64,000 bases of DNA from positions 1,736,001-1,800,000 of the forward strand of contig OY781923.1 in NCBI GenBank assembly GCA_963677225.1, read 5' to 3'. This DNA is from SABI01 sp028532915. Lineage in GTDB: Bacteria > Spirochaetota > Spirochaetia > Sphaerochaetales > Sphaerochaetaceae. Below the pieces are notes generated by a model that saw nothing but the letters and a program-made list of their open reading frames with translations, was not told the origin of the DNA and did not search any database. Position numbers and translations under genes: made by a program. Numbering within the stretch: position 1 is the first letter of the stretch; the number at the start of each line of letters is the position of its first letter. Shown piece after piece: positions 34,691 through 43,515 of the stretch.

Positions 34691-34930
34691 TCATTTCTCG
34701 GCATATTTTTTACTGAACTCTTTGAGTGCAAATCGGATACCGCCGGCCCAACCGAGTCCCATATCATGAAACATCTCTTCCAGTTCTTTCTTGAATGAAG
34801 GTTCGATGGAGAAGGTTGTCAGTATCTTTTTTTCTTTCTGGAAGGGTTTCTCTCCCTTGAACACTTGAGCGGCCTTGTGAACGCTGTCGTAATGGACCTC
34901 CAATTCTCCCGGATTCTTCTTCAATGCCAT
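34691..34930 (-). CDS. Small ribbon-helix-helix-like protein, partner of ParA
   Basis: Product of 79 residues: a basic N-terminal half (ALKKNPGELEVHYD, then KGEKPFQKEKK) and a C-terminal half with one strand and two helices (ILTTFSIEP, then SFKKELEEMFHDMGLG and WAGGIRFALKEFSKKYAEK). That order suits a ribbon-helix-helix DNA-binding fold. It begins two bases after the ParA stop with GGAG six bases upstream, as do centromere-binding ParG/CopG-like partners of plasmid ParA proteins. No name can be assigned; an antitoxin-like fold without toxin is the alternative. Confidence 0.7.
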   Translation of the reverse strand: MALKKNPGELEVHYDSVHKAAQVFKGEKPFQKEKKILTTFSIEPSFKKELEEMFHDMGLGWAGGIRFALKEFSKKYAEK

Positions 34931-34932
34931 GA

Positions 34933-35694
34933 TTAACTCCATATGTTTTGTGATATCTCTGTTATCGACCGAAGAGTCTGTTTCTTCAATCCCTTGCCGC
35001 GCATTTTGAATAATTGAGGCGCAGTATGCGATTCCTGAGATTTTCTGAACACGGGATCAACTGCGATCTTATATATCGAATATTCCCCTTTCAACGCAAC
35101 ACGCAGAATCTCCTTATGCTGTTCTATCCGCTCATCAAAACTGTTGATGATCACTTTGTTGTGGACCACAGAACTGTTGAATCGCTTTTTTATACCTTCC
35201 AGTTCATGAATGAAGATCTCCAGACCGTCGAGAGAGAATATCTCGGGTGTCATCGGAGTGATGATCTCGTCACTTGCAATAAGTGCCGAAGTTTCAAGGT
35301 TTCCGAGACCGGGTGAAAGATCGAGAACGATGTGATCATACTCTTTGGAAAGCTGTTTTACCAGATCGAAAATCACATATGGTTCAGACTTTATGACCTG
35401 TTCCCCATACTTTTTCAGATCTCCTCCGATTCCGAAGGAGGGAAGTATGTAGAGGTTCTTCATCGACCTTACAGGTACAACCGCTTCATGAATAAAACAT
35501 CTTCCCTGCAGCACATCCGATACTTCATATTTCGTCTTATCGATGAGAAACCAGGACGAGGCATTCCCCTGAGGATCAAGATCGACGAGTATCGTTTTCG
35601 CTCCCTGCATGGCAGATTGACATGAAATAGTGCCCGAGATTGTAGTCTTACCTACTCCTCCTTTCTGTAAATGAAAAGATATCGTTTTACTCAT
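34933..35694 (-). CDS. ParA/Soj-family partition ATPase
   Basis: Product of 253 residues with the deviant Walker A QKGGVGKTT (about 10-18), which holds the signature Lys, the A' box LVDLDPQGNASSW, and Walker B-like VLDLSPGLGN. There is no N-terminal DNA-binding domain, so it is the small type (Soj, ParF). No parB gene follows; a small RHH-like gene does, as in ParF/ParG systems. ATG 35694 is chosen over the open upstream extension because SKTISFHLQKGGVGK is the family start. There is no Shine-Dalgarno sequence. It may come from an integrated plasmid or serve a chromosomal cargo. Confidence 0.88.
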   Translation of the reverse strand: MSKTISFHLQKGGVGKTTISGTISCQSAMQGAKTILVDLDPQGNASSWFLIDKTKYEVSDVLQGRCFIHEAVVPVRSMKNLYILPSFGIGGDLKKYGEQVIKSEPYVIFDLVKQLSKEYDHIVLDLSPGLGNLETSALIASDEIITPMTPEIFSLDGLEIFIHELEGIKKRFNSSVVHNKVIINSFDERIEQHKEILRVALKGEYSIYKIAVDPVFRKSQESHTAPQLFKMRGKGLKKQTLRSITEISQNIWS

Positions 35695-35703
35695 AAATAA
35701 TTT

Positions 35704-35744
35704 ATACCTTACGGTATTATAAAAGCGCAACGGGATTAACGCAA
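35704..35744 (-). promoter_or_regulatory. Promoter and operator-like repeat of the parA pair
   Basis: On the minus strand TTGCGT (35739-35744) and TATAAT (35716-35721) are 17 bases apart. The inverted repeat ATACC-4-GGTAT (35704-35717) overlaps the -10 end and the presumed transcription start, a position suited to autorepression by ParA or the small RHH protein. Confidence 0.55.
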
Positions 35745-35789
35745 GGATTAAATTATAAACGATACAATATTAATCTATTCTCAAATCCT

Positions 35790-35910
35790 ATACTATACAA
35801 ATATGTACACAATAGTATTCTTATGCGGTTTATTACTGTAATGATATAGAAACTATATAAGAATTAACATCTATCATTTTACTATCATAATACTATAGAT
35901 TCTATACTAT
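35790..35910. repeat. Cluster of ATACTAT heptamers upstream of parA
   Basis: ATACTAT occurs on the plus strand at 35790-35796, 35890-35896 and 35904-35910, and inverted at 35812-35818. The first and the inverted copy form a 29-base imperfect palindrome; the last two flank the palindrome TATAGA-T-TCTATA. In AT-rich DNA some of this can occur by chance, but the place next to a ParA-RHH pair suggests a centromere-like site. Confidence 0.4.
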
Positions 35911-35967
35911 TTATTGCCGCCGGGCCGCTTTTGTGAATCCTGGTCCTTCAAATTGATAAGGTATCGT

Positions 35968-36020
35968 TTCTCAAGTTCCGATAATAATGATATACTGTCC
36001 CAATCGTTAGCCGAACGATT
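35968..36020 (+). promoter_or_regulatory. asnA promoter with palindrome at the start site
   Basis: TTCTCA (35968-35973) and TATACT (35991-35996) are 17 bases apart. AATCGTT (36002-36008) and AACGATT (36014-36020) form a perfect 7-5-7 inverted repeat right at the predicted start, 15 bases before asnA ATG: either an operator or a leader hairpin near the ribosome binding site AAGGAG. Confidence 0.5.
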
Positions 36021-36035
36021 CTCAAGGAGATATAT

Positions 36036-37073
36036 ATGAACACACCACAATTTCCGAAAGGGTACCGTCCGTTCATGGATGCCCGACATACAGAAAGAGC
36101 CGTAAAATTCGTCAAAGACACGTTCGAACGAGAACTCAGTGGAGAACTGTTTTTATCCAGGGTGACCAGCCCGCTGTTCGTAGCGAAAGGATCCGGGATC
36201 AACGATGATCTCAACGGTATTGAACGTCCGGTATCTTTCGAAGTGAAAAATATGAACAACCTTAATATGGAAATAGTCCATTCTCTTGCGAAATGGAAAA
36301 GAATGGCTCTTGCCGATTATAAGTTCGAAAAGGGTACGGGATTGTATACCGATATGAACGCGATCCGTCCGGATGATGATATCGATGCGATTCATTCCAT
36401 CTACGTGGACCAGTGGGACTGGGAGATGGTGATGGATGAATCACATCGGAACCTTGAATATCTCAAATTCATCGTCAAAAAGATCTATGGAGCCTTACGC
36501 AGAACCCAGTTTCTCACAGGAGAACTTTTTCCTCAGTGTACACCCGATCTTCCAGAACAGATCACATTCATCCACACCGAAGAGGCCCAGCGTCTCTATC
36601 CTGATCTGACTCCGGTGGAAAGAGAACGCGCGTTGGCAAAAAAGTACAAGGCGGTCTTTCTGATAGGAATCGGCAGAACCCTTGCCGACGGGAGACCTCA
36701 GGGAGGAAGGGCCCCCGACTATGACGACTGGACGACCTTGACAGGGGAAGGTACATACGGGCTGAACGGGGATATCATCGTTTATGATTCTGTACGCAAG
36801 GATTCTCTCGAACTTTCATCGATGGGGATCAGGGTCGACAGAGAAGCTCTCGAACGACAGTTGACCCTCACAGGCAAAGAAGAAAGAAAGGATCTCTACT
36901 GGCATTCCAGACTGCTCAACGGAGAATTTCCGCAGACTATCGGAGGAGGGATCGGACAGTCGAGGATGTGTATGTTCATTCTCAAAAAAGCTCATATCGG
37001 AGAGGTGCAGGCTTCCGTGTGGCCGAAAGAGATCCATGACGAAGCCAAAGAACATGATGTAACTCTATTGTAA
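36036..37073 (+). CDS. asnA: Aspartate--ammonia ligase (asparagine synthetase A)
   Basis: Product of 345 residues, close to the 330 of E. coli AsnA. It has the class II synthetase-like fold with the stretches VTSPLFVAKGSGINDDLNG, DMNAIRPDD and YVDQWDWE, and the C-terminal GGGIGQSRMCMFILKKAHIG. It makes Asn from Asp, ATP and ammonia in the cytoplasm. AAGGAG lies seven bases before ATG 36036. It stands alone between the AT-rich parA region and the ribokinase gene, with its own promoter. Confidence 0.96.
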   Translation: MNTPQFPKGYRPFMDARHTERAVKFVKDTFERELSGELFLSRVTSPLFVAKGSGINDDLNGIERPVSFEVKNMNNLNMEIVHSLAKWKRMALADYKFEKGTGLYTDMNAIRPDDDIDAIHSIYVDQWDWEMVMDESHRNLEYLKFIVKKIYGALRRTQFLTGELFPQCTPDLPEQITFIHTEEAQRLYPDLTPVERERALAKKYKAVFLIGIGRTLADGRPQGGRAPDYDDWTTLTGEGTYGLNGDIIVYDSVRKDSLELSSMGIRVDREALERQLTLTGKEERKDLYWHSRLLNGEFPQTIGGGIGQSRMCMFILKKAHIGEVQASVWPKEIHDEAKEHDVTLL

Positions 37074-37140
37074 GATTGACTGGAGCATTCAGATATGTAA
37101 AACTACTTATAGAACATTCATGCAGCAAAGGAGTATCTGA

Positions 37141-38067
37141 ATGCCAATTTTCAATTTCGGATCAACCAATATCGATATCATCTTCAAAGTCGATCACATA
37201 GTACAGCCCGGGGAGACAATAGGATCCGCCTCTTTGAAAAGAAGTACCGGAGGAAAAGGGGCGAACCAGTCAGTCGGAGCCTGTTATGCAGGAGGAGAAA
37301 AAGTCTATCATGTCGGCAAAATCGGTCCCGACGGGGATTTCATCAGATCGATCCTTCAGGAAAAAGGAGTTGATACGACCTTTTTGAGAGAGGGTGAGAC
37401 TCCTACCGGTCAGGCATTGATTCAGGTAAGTAAGGAAGGACAGAATTCTATCGTGCTGTACAGCGGAGGAAACAAGGAATTCACCGAGGAGGAAGTTCTC
37501 GAGACCCTCGCCCATACACATACAGGAGATTGGATCCTTCTTCAGAATGAGACCAATCAGCTTTCGTTCATCATCGAACAGGCAAAAAAGAGAGATCTGA
37601 ACATCTGTTTCAATCCCGCCCCGTTTGACCGCTCGGTGCTGGATCTTCCGTTGCACCTTCTTGATGTACTTGTAGTCAATGAGGTTGAAGCAGAAGGGAT
37701 AGCTCATACTTGTGACCCCTTCAAAGCGATCGATATCCTCTGTTCGCTCTATGAAGATTCGGAGATCATCATTACGTTGGGAAGTCATGGTGTGATGCAC
37801 AAGAAAGGCAGCGGTCCGCTGGTAACCTTCGGCACATGGGATGTTGATGTGGCAGATACCACAGCAGCAGGAGACTGCTTCATAGGGTGCTATATCGCAT
37901 CGAGAGCCAAAGGTATAGAGGTTGGAGAATCACTGTACAGAGCAAGCGCAGCCAGCAGCATCACCGTTATGAGAGACGGGGCCATTCCTTCCATCCCGTC
38001 GGCGGATGAACTGAAACTGCTTGATTCATATCCGTTCAGACAATTCAGTTTACATAATCAGGAATAA
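37141..38067 (+). CDS. Ribokinase-like PfkB-family sugar kinase
   Basis: Product of 308 residues. N-terminal signature TGGKGANQSVGACYAGG and C-terminal catalytic motif DTTAAGDCFIG, with Asp the base, match RbsK, which phosphorylates D-ribose at O5. Length and motif spacing also fit ribokinase, but no rbs transport genes are near, so another pentose or nucleoside is possible. AAAGGAG precedes ATG 37141. The 3' end overlaps the convergent typA gene by 23 bases. Confidence 0.88.
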   Translation: MPIFNFGSTNIDIIFKVDHIVQPGETIGSASLKRSTGGKGANQSVGACYAGGEKVYHVGKIGPDGDFIRSILQEKGVDTTFLREGETPTGQALIQVSKEGQNSIVLYSGGNKEFTEEEVLETLAHTHTGDWILLQNETNQLSFIIEQAKKRDLNICFNPAPFDRSVLDLPLHLLDVLVVNEVEAEGIAHTCDPFKAIDILCSLYEDSEIIITLGSHGVMHKKGSGPLVTFGTWDVDVADTTAAGDCFIGCYIASRAKGIEVGESLYRASAASSITVMRDGAIPSIPSADELKLLDSYPFRQFSLHNQE

Positions 38068-39886
38068 ACCCGCGGTTCTCGAATACTTTTCTCTGCTGTG
38101 CATTCATGATCGCTTTCAGGACTCTGATATTGTGAGGGGTAACTTCGACAAGCTCATCATCCTTGATGAACCTGATCGCCTGCTCAAGGGAAAGAGGCGA
38201 AACGGGAGTGAGAATGACAGCCTCATCTTTACCGCTGGCTCTCATGTTGGTCAGCTTTTTCGTCTTTGTAGGATTCACATTAAGATCGACATCCCGGTTG
38301 TGTTCCCCGACGATCATCCCCTCATAGACCGAGTCTCCAGGTCTCACAAAGAGCCTTCCTCTATTTTCAAGATTGAACAGTGCATAAGGTACGGCCGATC
38401 CGCTTCTGTCGGATACAAGAGAGCCGGAAAAACGCGAGAAGATCTCACCTTTATGACGTTCCCAGCCTTTCAAAGAAGCGTTCATGATACCGTTCCCCTT
38501 CGTATCGGTCAGAAATTCATCACGATAGCCGATGAGGGCCCGTGAAGGTATCTCGAAATGAATCGTCACCCACGAATCACCTTCATAGGTTATATCCACC
38601 ATCTGCCCTTTCCGTTTCGAAAGCTTCTCCATGACGATTCCGCTGTATACTTCAGGACAATCGATACGAAGATTCTCAACAGGTTCGATGGTGTTTCCCT
38701 GCTCATCCTTTCTGAACATGATCATAGGCTTTCCGACACATAGTTCGAATCCTTCTCTTCTCATCGATTCGATGATAATTGCGAGTTGGAACTCGCCCCT
38801 TCCTTTCACGATGAACGAATCATCACCAGTAGATCTTTCCACACGGATAGAAACATTCATGAGAGCCTCTTTCTCAAGCCTCTCGAAGATCTTCGTGGAC
38901 TGGACGTTCTTTCCGTCTTTTCCCGCAAGAGGTGAAATGTTCTTCATGAATCTCATCGCGACAGTCGGTTCGTCAACGCTGATCCTTTCGAGAGATTTTA
39001 CTTCATCACGGTTACAGATAGTATCTCCGATTGAAACGCTTTCAATACCGGATAAAACTGCGATATCGCCTGGTTCAATCGTCTGGACTTCATGAAAAGT
39101 CGGTCCGTCATAGCTTTGAAGGCGGGTCACTCTCAAAGGGATTTTCGACCCCTCTTTGTCGATACAGACGAGAGCGTCATGATTGTGCGCCTTTCCGTTG
39201 ATCACCTTACCTATAGCGAGGCGTCCGAGATAATCACTGTAGCTCAGATCTGAAACGAGCATCTGAAATGGTTCAGAGTCATCGTAGGAGGGACCCGGTA
39301 TCTTTTCGATCATCGCATCAAGAAGAAGATGCAGATCATCCTCGAGAGAATCGATTGACAGGCCGCATTGACCAGTCTTCCCTATACAGTAGAACAGAGG
39401 GACATCAAGGATGTTCTCATCATCATGTAATTCCAGCAGCAGGTCGTAGATACTCTCCAGGACCTCCTCTTCCCTCCGGTCGGGACGGTCGACCTTGTTT
39501 ATGACAACGATTACTGATGCATTATTTTTCAGAGCCTTCTGCAGAACGAATCTGGTCTGCGGAAGAGGGCCTTCGGCGGCATCCACCAGAAGCACGACTC
39601 CATCGACCATCGACAGTCCCCGTTCGACTTCACCGCCGAAATCGGCGTGTCCCGGGGTATCGATGATATTGATCTTGACCCCTTTGTAATTGATCGCACA
39701 GTTCTTTGCGCTGATCGTGATGCCGCGTTCTCTTTCCAGCGTATTGGAATCCATGATTCTGTCCGAATCATCCGAGACATCAAGTATTCCGCTCTGCCTG
39801 AACAGTCCATCGACCAGAGTTGTCTTTCCGTGGTCGACATGAGCGATTATCGCGATATTGCGTATTGTTTCATTAATTTTAATCAT
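38045..39886 (-). CDS. typA: GTP-binding protein TypA/BipA
   Basis: Product of 613 residues, an EF-G-like ribosome-associated GTPase active under stress and low temperature. G1 AHVDHGKTT, the switch region ERERGITI, G3 DTPGHADFGGEVER and G4 VINKVDRP are followed by the EF-G-like domains and the TypA-specific C-terminal domain (GNGIMNASLKGWE). No strong ribosome binding site is visible at ATG 39886. It is monocistronic, ending in an overlap with the ribokinase gene. Confidence 0.96.
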   Translation of the reverse strand: MIKINETIRNIAIIAHVDHGKTTLVDGLFRQSGILDVSDDSDRIMDSNTLERERGITISAKNCAINYKGVKINIIDTPGHADFGGEVERGLSMVDGVVLLVDAAEGPLPQTRFVLQKALKNNASVIVVINKVDRPDRREEEVLESIYDLLLELHDDENILDVPLFYCIGKTGQCGLSIDSLEDDLHLLLDAMIEKIPGPSYDDSEPFQMLVSDLSYSDYLGRLAIGKVINGKAHNHDALVCIDKEGSKIPLRVTRLQSYDGPTFHEVQTIEPGDIAVLSGIESVSIGDTICNRDEVKSLERISVDEPTVAMRFMKNISPLAGKDGKNVQSTKIFERLEKEALMNVSIRVERSTGDDSFIVKGRGEFQLAIIIESMRREGFELCVGKPMIMFRKDEQGNTIEPVENLRIDCPEVYSGIVMEKLSKRKGQMVDITYEGDSWVTIHFEIPSRALIGYRDEFLTDTKGNGIMNASLKGWERHKGEIFSRFSGSLVSDRSGSAVPYALFNLENRGRLFVRPGDSVYEGMIVGEHNRDVDLNVNPTKTKKLTNMRASGKDEAVILTPVSPLSLEQAIRFIKDDELVEVTPHNIRVLKAIMNAQQRKVFENRGFIPDYVN

Positions 39887-39973
39887 ACCGGAGGCAACTA
39901 TAACACAATGAGGGACTTTTGTTATAGATACGAGAGGTATTTTATTTTTTTATTCACAATTAATTAGTGTGAA

Positions 39974-40903
39974 TCAGATCTCATCCCTTCTCGGAGGATT
40001 CGCCCCTTTCCTGCTTGTAGTCACCGCAGCACATCTCACGGCGAAGTCCATGATCTTTCTTGCAGTTTGTTCGCTGATCTCGGTTGAAGAAGTGATCTCA
40101 TTCTCACTCAGATAGGTCAGAACAGCACCGCTTACCGTGTCTCCGGCACCTACGGTATCTACGATGGGATTATCAATGGCGTCAACCCTGATATCCATGC
40201 CGCTTTGCGAGATCCATCTCAGGCCGTCCTTTCCCATCGTAAGGAGAAGATGGGAAGTGGTATCCCTCAATAGTCGGGCCACTGCCTGCTGCTGTGTCAT
40301 AGAAGGAAACAGCAGCTGCAGATCTTCATCAGAAAGTTTGATCATCGTCGAAAGTGACGCGACCGATAGGACTCTCTTCCTGTAGGATTCGAAATCTTCT
40401 ATGACCGTCGGTCTCACATTCGGATCGAAAAAGACGAAAGGAAGTGTCCTGCACGATCTGAGAGCATCTAAAATGGTTTCACCGCTCTTATCCAGGGCGA
40501 CCGAGACAGACCCGACATGCAGGTATCTCAGATCTTTCACAGATCCCAGAGCATCCAGGATCTCGTCAGTGGTAAGTGCATTGACGGTAGTCCTCTCTGT
40601 GTAGAATACATAGGAAGCGGCTCCGCTCTCATCGATCTTGGCAAATCCGATCATCGAATTCTCATCTACATCACACAGATTTTCAATCAGTGAGACATTG
40701 TTGTCGATAAAATAGTTCTTCATCTGCTGACCGAACATATCTTTTGAAAGTTTGCCTATATATGTGACTTCTCCGTTCAGACGCGAGGCGGCGGTTGCGG
40801 CATTGAGAGCACACCCTCCGCAGTAGTAATGAAAGAGAGGCTCATCGTTCTCGCCGGTACCGCTGATAAAATCAATTAAGGATTCTCCTAAAAAACCAAT
40901 CAT
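39974..40903 (-). CDS. PfkB-family carbohydrate kinase (fructokinase-like)
   Basis: Product of 309 residues beginning MIGFLGESLIDFISG, with the family GG motif YYCGGCALNAATAASRL and the catalytic DTVGAGDTVSGA. The opening GESLIDF is typical of fructokinases (ScrK). Fructose or another ketose is the probable substrate; specificity is not provable here. AAGGAG precedes ATG 40903. It starts 18 bases after the stop of the HD-domain gene and is the second gene of that transcript. Confidence 0.85.
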   Translation of the reverse strand: MIGFLGESLIDFISGTGENDEPLFHYYCGGCALNAATAASRLNGEVTYIGKLSKDMFGQQMKNYFIDNNVSLIENLCDVDENSMIGFAKIDESGAASYVFYTERTTVNALTTDEILDALGSVKDLRYLHVGSVSVALDKSGETILDALRSCRTLPFVFFDPNVRPTVIEDFESYRKRVLSVASLSTMIKLSDEDLQLLFPSMTQQQAVARLLRDTTSHLLLTMGKDGLRWISQSGMDIRVDAIDNPIVDTVGAGDTVSGAVLTYLSENEITSSTEISEQTARKIMDFAVRCAAVTTSRKGANPPRRDEI

Positions 40904-40921
40904 ATCTTTACTCCTTGCACA

Positions 40922-41728
40922 TCATAAGTATTGTTTGTGATCCTGCCCGATAACCTTGGCATAGAGTTCTATGTACGGTTTGACCGGGGACATTCTGATC
41001 TTGGGATAGAGGACCTCTTCCACCTGAAAGAACCCCACTTCGTTCGACATCGATACGTGGATGGATATAGGTTTTTCTCCGCCTTTTTTTATCTCCACCT
41101 TCTCAATCGCATTCGAAGAATATTTATGGATATCACCTACTTTGGCCTCATGGCTGATGGTCATGGGGATTCTCGCCCGTCCCTTCTCCATATCGCACCC
41201 GTCGGCAATGAGTATGATACCGGCTTCTATGCTGTGGATTCTCCTGTTGGCCATATGCCCCACGATCCCCTCAAGTGCGATTGATCGAAGGACTACCCGT
41301 TTTTGCAGATTGTCGGGATATAAAGAATCAAGGATCCTGTTGATAACCGAGATTGCCAGCGTTGAACTGAGAAGTTCGTGATCCTCACGGCCGACCGCCA
41401 TGCCCACATCATGCAGAAACGATGCCAGGATCACAGCACATAAGGAATCCTGATAGGTCCCCACATTGTCATGTTCCAATGAACTTTGAACACCGGCTTT
41501 GTGCAGCAGAGAAAAGAGTCTGATTGCATTGAGTGTGACCTTTCTCATATGAACGGGACCGTGATCGTTGAATCCGAGACGCACGATCGAAACATTGTTC
41601 GCATAATCCTGCATCTCCTGAACTTCCCTGTCGTTACATAAAAGCCTTATAAGTTCTCCGCTTTTCTCTTCGGGAGAAAGTATAGAATAGAGTTTCTTTT
41701 CCAGACTGATCTCTTTAGGTGACTTCAT
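40922..41728 (-). CDS. HD-domain phosphohydrolase
   Basis: Product of 268 residues. The metal-binding pattern of the HD superfamily is present: His in NDHGPVHMRKV, the HD pair in FLHDVGM, a further His in GREDHE and an Asp in IADGCDMEKGRARIP. A C-terminal beta-rich part follows (KVEIKKGGEKPISIHVSM). Such enzymes split phosphate esters of nucleotides or second messengers; substrate unknown. I start it at ATG 41728, because the open frame above it runs through the upstream gene's terminator. No Shine-Dalgarno sequence is seen. Confidence 0.82.
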   Translation of the reverse strand: MKSPKEISLEKKLYSILSPEEKSGELIRLLCNDREVQEMQDYANNVSIVRLGFNDHGPVHMRKVTLNAIRLFSLLHKAGVQSSLEHDNVGTYQDSLCAVILASFLHDVGMAVGREDHELLSSTLAISVINRILDSLYPDNLQKRVVLRSIALEGIVGHMANRRIHSIEAGIILIADGCDMEKGRARIPMTISHEAKVGDIHKYSSNAIEKVEIKKGGEKPISIHVSMSNEVGFFQVEEVLYPKIRMSPVKPYIELYAKVIGQDHKQYL

Positions 41729-41776
41729 GATACACAGTTTACTTTGGCTGCGTGAAAAAGGCAACGCCAAAGAAGC

Positions 41777-41802
41777 GAAAAGGTGAGCCTTAAGGCTCAC
41801 CT
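41777..41802 (-). terminator. Terminator of the PpiD-like gene
   Basis: AGGTGAGCC (41781-41789) and GGCTCACCT (41794-41802) form a perfect 9-bp stem around TTAA; on the minus strand it is followed by TTT. It lies 24 bases after that gene's stop. Confidence 0.85.
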
Positions 41803-41826
41803 CTTACGCTATGATGATCCGGTTTT

Positions 41827-43386
41827 CTACTGCTGTGAAGTTATACCCATGATCTTGTCCAGATAAACTGTGAGGAAGTTATCCTCATAATCGTCCGCAG
41901 TGAATATCGTGTTGATAAGATCCTGCTGAATGGACTGCTGGTTAACGTAGGGATAGATCATCGAAATATAGTCTCTTGTCTGTTCGTCCATCTCACCTTC
42001 GGAGGTGACCTGAACGACTATGGAAGAATCACCGCTGGCAATCAGAGAGGAGACTTCCCCCTCTTTCAGAGCGTAAAGCTCCTTCATGATATCCACATCG
42101 GTGGAAACAGCCTGCAGGTAGCCTGTCTGATCGGTATAACTGAATCCCATGAGATAGCTTGTCTCTCCCACATTCGGTGGAGTCAGGTCGACACTGTTGA
42201 CAGTCAAACCGAGTTCATCAGCAGCTTCACTGAAGCTCATCGAGCTGTCATTCACCATGGAAAGCAGCTGCTCACCCTTCTCAGCCACATATGACTGAGT
42301 CACATCGGGATTGTTCGCCTGGATATAGGCTCTTACATCATCGAGGACATCACTGTCATTGTAATCGGGGAAGAAGGGAGCCTGTTCTACTCTGTACAGA
42401 GCATATCCGTTGGGAGATGCATAGACGTCACTGACCTGAGCAACCTCCGTGGAGAACAGTTCATTGACCTGCTCGGTATCGGTAAAATTGGTCTCGATCT
42501 CGTGGTAGTAGAACACTCCGGCCTTCCCGCCTTCTTCGGCAAATCCGTCCAGAGAGTTCTCTTCAGCTGCCTGTTCGAAAGTGATCTCGCCGTTTACGAT
42601 CTGTTCTCTGATCGACTGTGCGGTCTGTTCATCATCAAGTGAGATGATCGAGATATCAATGAGTGTGAAGGGAGCCGGATTGGATAAAGCGAAGGCCCGG
42701 GTAGCATCATCAGGATAGATCGAAGCATCAAGGACAACGAAATCGAATGCTTTTGAGGCGTCTCCTATCGAAAGGATGTAATCAAGCTCTCCGTCACTGT
42801 CGAGAACCGACTGCAGATCGCTCACGATGATCTGTGTGGGAATTGAATCACTGATCTCTTTTTTGACCGAATTTTTGCTTTCGACACTTGCTTCTTCGTA
42901 TGTCGCTATATCGAATTTACCGTCTTTGTTGTAGACACCGCTATCGATGATAGCATCATTCAGAGTGCTTTCTGCTACGATGATACCGGCATCATCCGCC
43001 ATCTGCTCGATCGCGGTATGAAATACGGTCTGTTCGAATGCTCCCCGCCAGATCTGATATGCTGCAGCCTCACCGCTGCCGCTGTTCTGCTGAGCCTGAT
43101 TCTGATATTGACGGTAGAAATAGTTTCCCTGTGAAAATTCGATCGGCTCTCCGTTATACGTACCGAACTGCACGCTGCTGCTGCTTTGAGAAGAGCCCAG
43201 TGAAGGGACAACGACCCCGACTATCAATACAATAGACAGCAGCCCCAGAATCACATAGGTAAGAATGAGAGAAAAAGTAATGGGTTGCCTGACTTTCTTT
43301 CCATCTTTTTTCTTAGGTGTTTTACTTGGTAGCTTCACTACGTTAGTACCATCGGTTTGAGACTGCTTGGAATCCTTTGAAGGCAT
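41827..43386 (-). CDS. Membrane-anchored SurA/PpiD-like peptidyl-prolyl isomerase
   Basis: Product of 519 residues: a basic cytoplasmic N-terminus, one membrane helix (about 40-62, LILTYVILGLLSIVLIVGVVV), a SurA_N-like helical domain starting FGTYNGEPIEFSQGNYFYRQ, and a parvulin-like region (about 250-350) before a further helical tail. It is probably a periplasmic folding factor for envelope proteins. ATG 43386 has AGAGGT six bases upstream; the open frame to 43452 is rejected since it lies in the promoter gap. The parvulin part is divergent and may lack isomerase activity. Confidence 0.82.
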   Translation of the reverse strand: MPSKDSKQSQTDGTNVVKLPSKTPKKKDGKKVRQPITFSLILTYVILGLLSIVLIVGVVVPSLGSSQSSSSVQFGTYNGEPIEFSQGNYFYRQYQNQAQQNSGSGEAAAYQIWRGAFEQTVFHTAIEQMADDAGIIVAESTLNDAIIDSGVYNKDGKFDIATYEEASVESKNSVKKEISDSIPTQIIVSDLQSVLDSDGELDYILSIGDASKAFDFVVLDASIYPDDATRAFALSNPAPFTLIDISIISLDDEQTAQSIREQIVNGEITFEQAAEENSLDGFAEEGGKAGVFYYHEIETNFTDTEQVNELFSTEVAQVSDVYASPNGYALYRVEQAPFFPDYNDSDVLDDVRAYIQANNPDVTQSYVAEKGEQLLSMVNDSSMSFSEAADELGLTVNSVDLTPPNVGETSYLMGFSYTDQTGYLQAVSTDVDIMKELYALKEGEVSSLIASGDSSIVVQVTSEGEMDEQTRDYISMIYPYVNQQSIQQDLINTIFTADDYEDNFLTVYLDKIMGITSQQ

Positions 43387-43438
43387 GTATGACCTCTTTA
43401 TGCGCAAAATCGTATCTGAATGTTGAGATACCTTGGAA

Positions 43439-43475
43439 AAAATACCATACACTTACAAGTATGTCAACGTAAGTG
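43439..43475 (-). promoter_or_regulatory. Promoter of the PpiD-like gene with inverted repeat
   Basis: On the minus strand TTGACA (43462-43467) and TATTTT (43439-43444) are 17 bases apart. CACTTAC (43450-43456) and GTAAGTG (43469-43475) form a perfect 7-12-7 inverted repeat that brackets the -35 box, an operator-like layout. Confidence 0.55.
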
Positions 43476-43476
43476 A

Positions 43477-43505
43477 TTGACATTGAAAAACGCATTAATT
43501 ATAGT
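43477..43505 (+). promoter_or_regulatory. Promoter of tRNA-Pro
   Basis: Consensus TTGACA (43477-43482) and TATAGT (43500-43505) are 17 bases apart; the tRNA begins ten bases after the -10 box. A strong promoter as expected for a single tRNA gene. Confidence 0.8.
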
Positions 43506-43515
43506 GGGGTCTATT

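Noticed and set aside
34691..35694. A toxin-antitoxin module
   Set aside because: The larger protein is a clear ParA ATPase; no toxin-like partner is present.
35780..35920. A CRISPR-like or iteron origin array
   Set aside because: The heptamers are irregularly spaced and there are no spacers, Cas genes or replication initiator nearby.
41729..41800. Upstream extension of the HD-domain gene to an ATG at 41800
   Set aside because: The added codons lie across a clear terminator stem of the preceding gene and do not resemble an HD protein.
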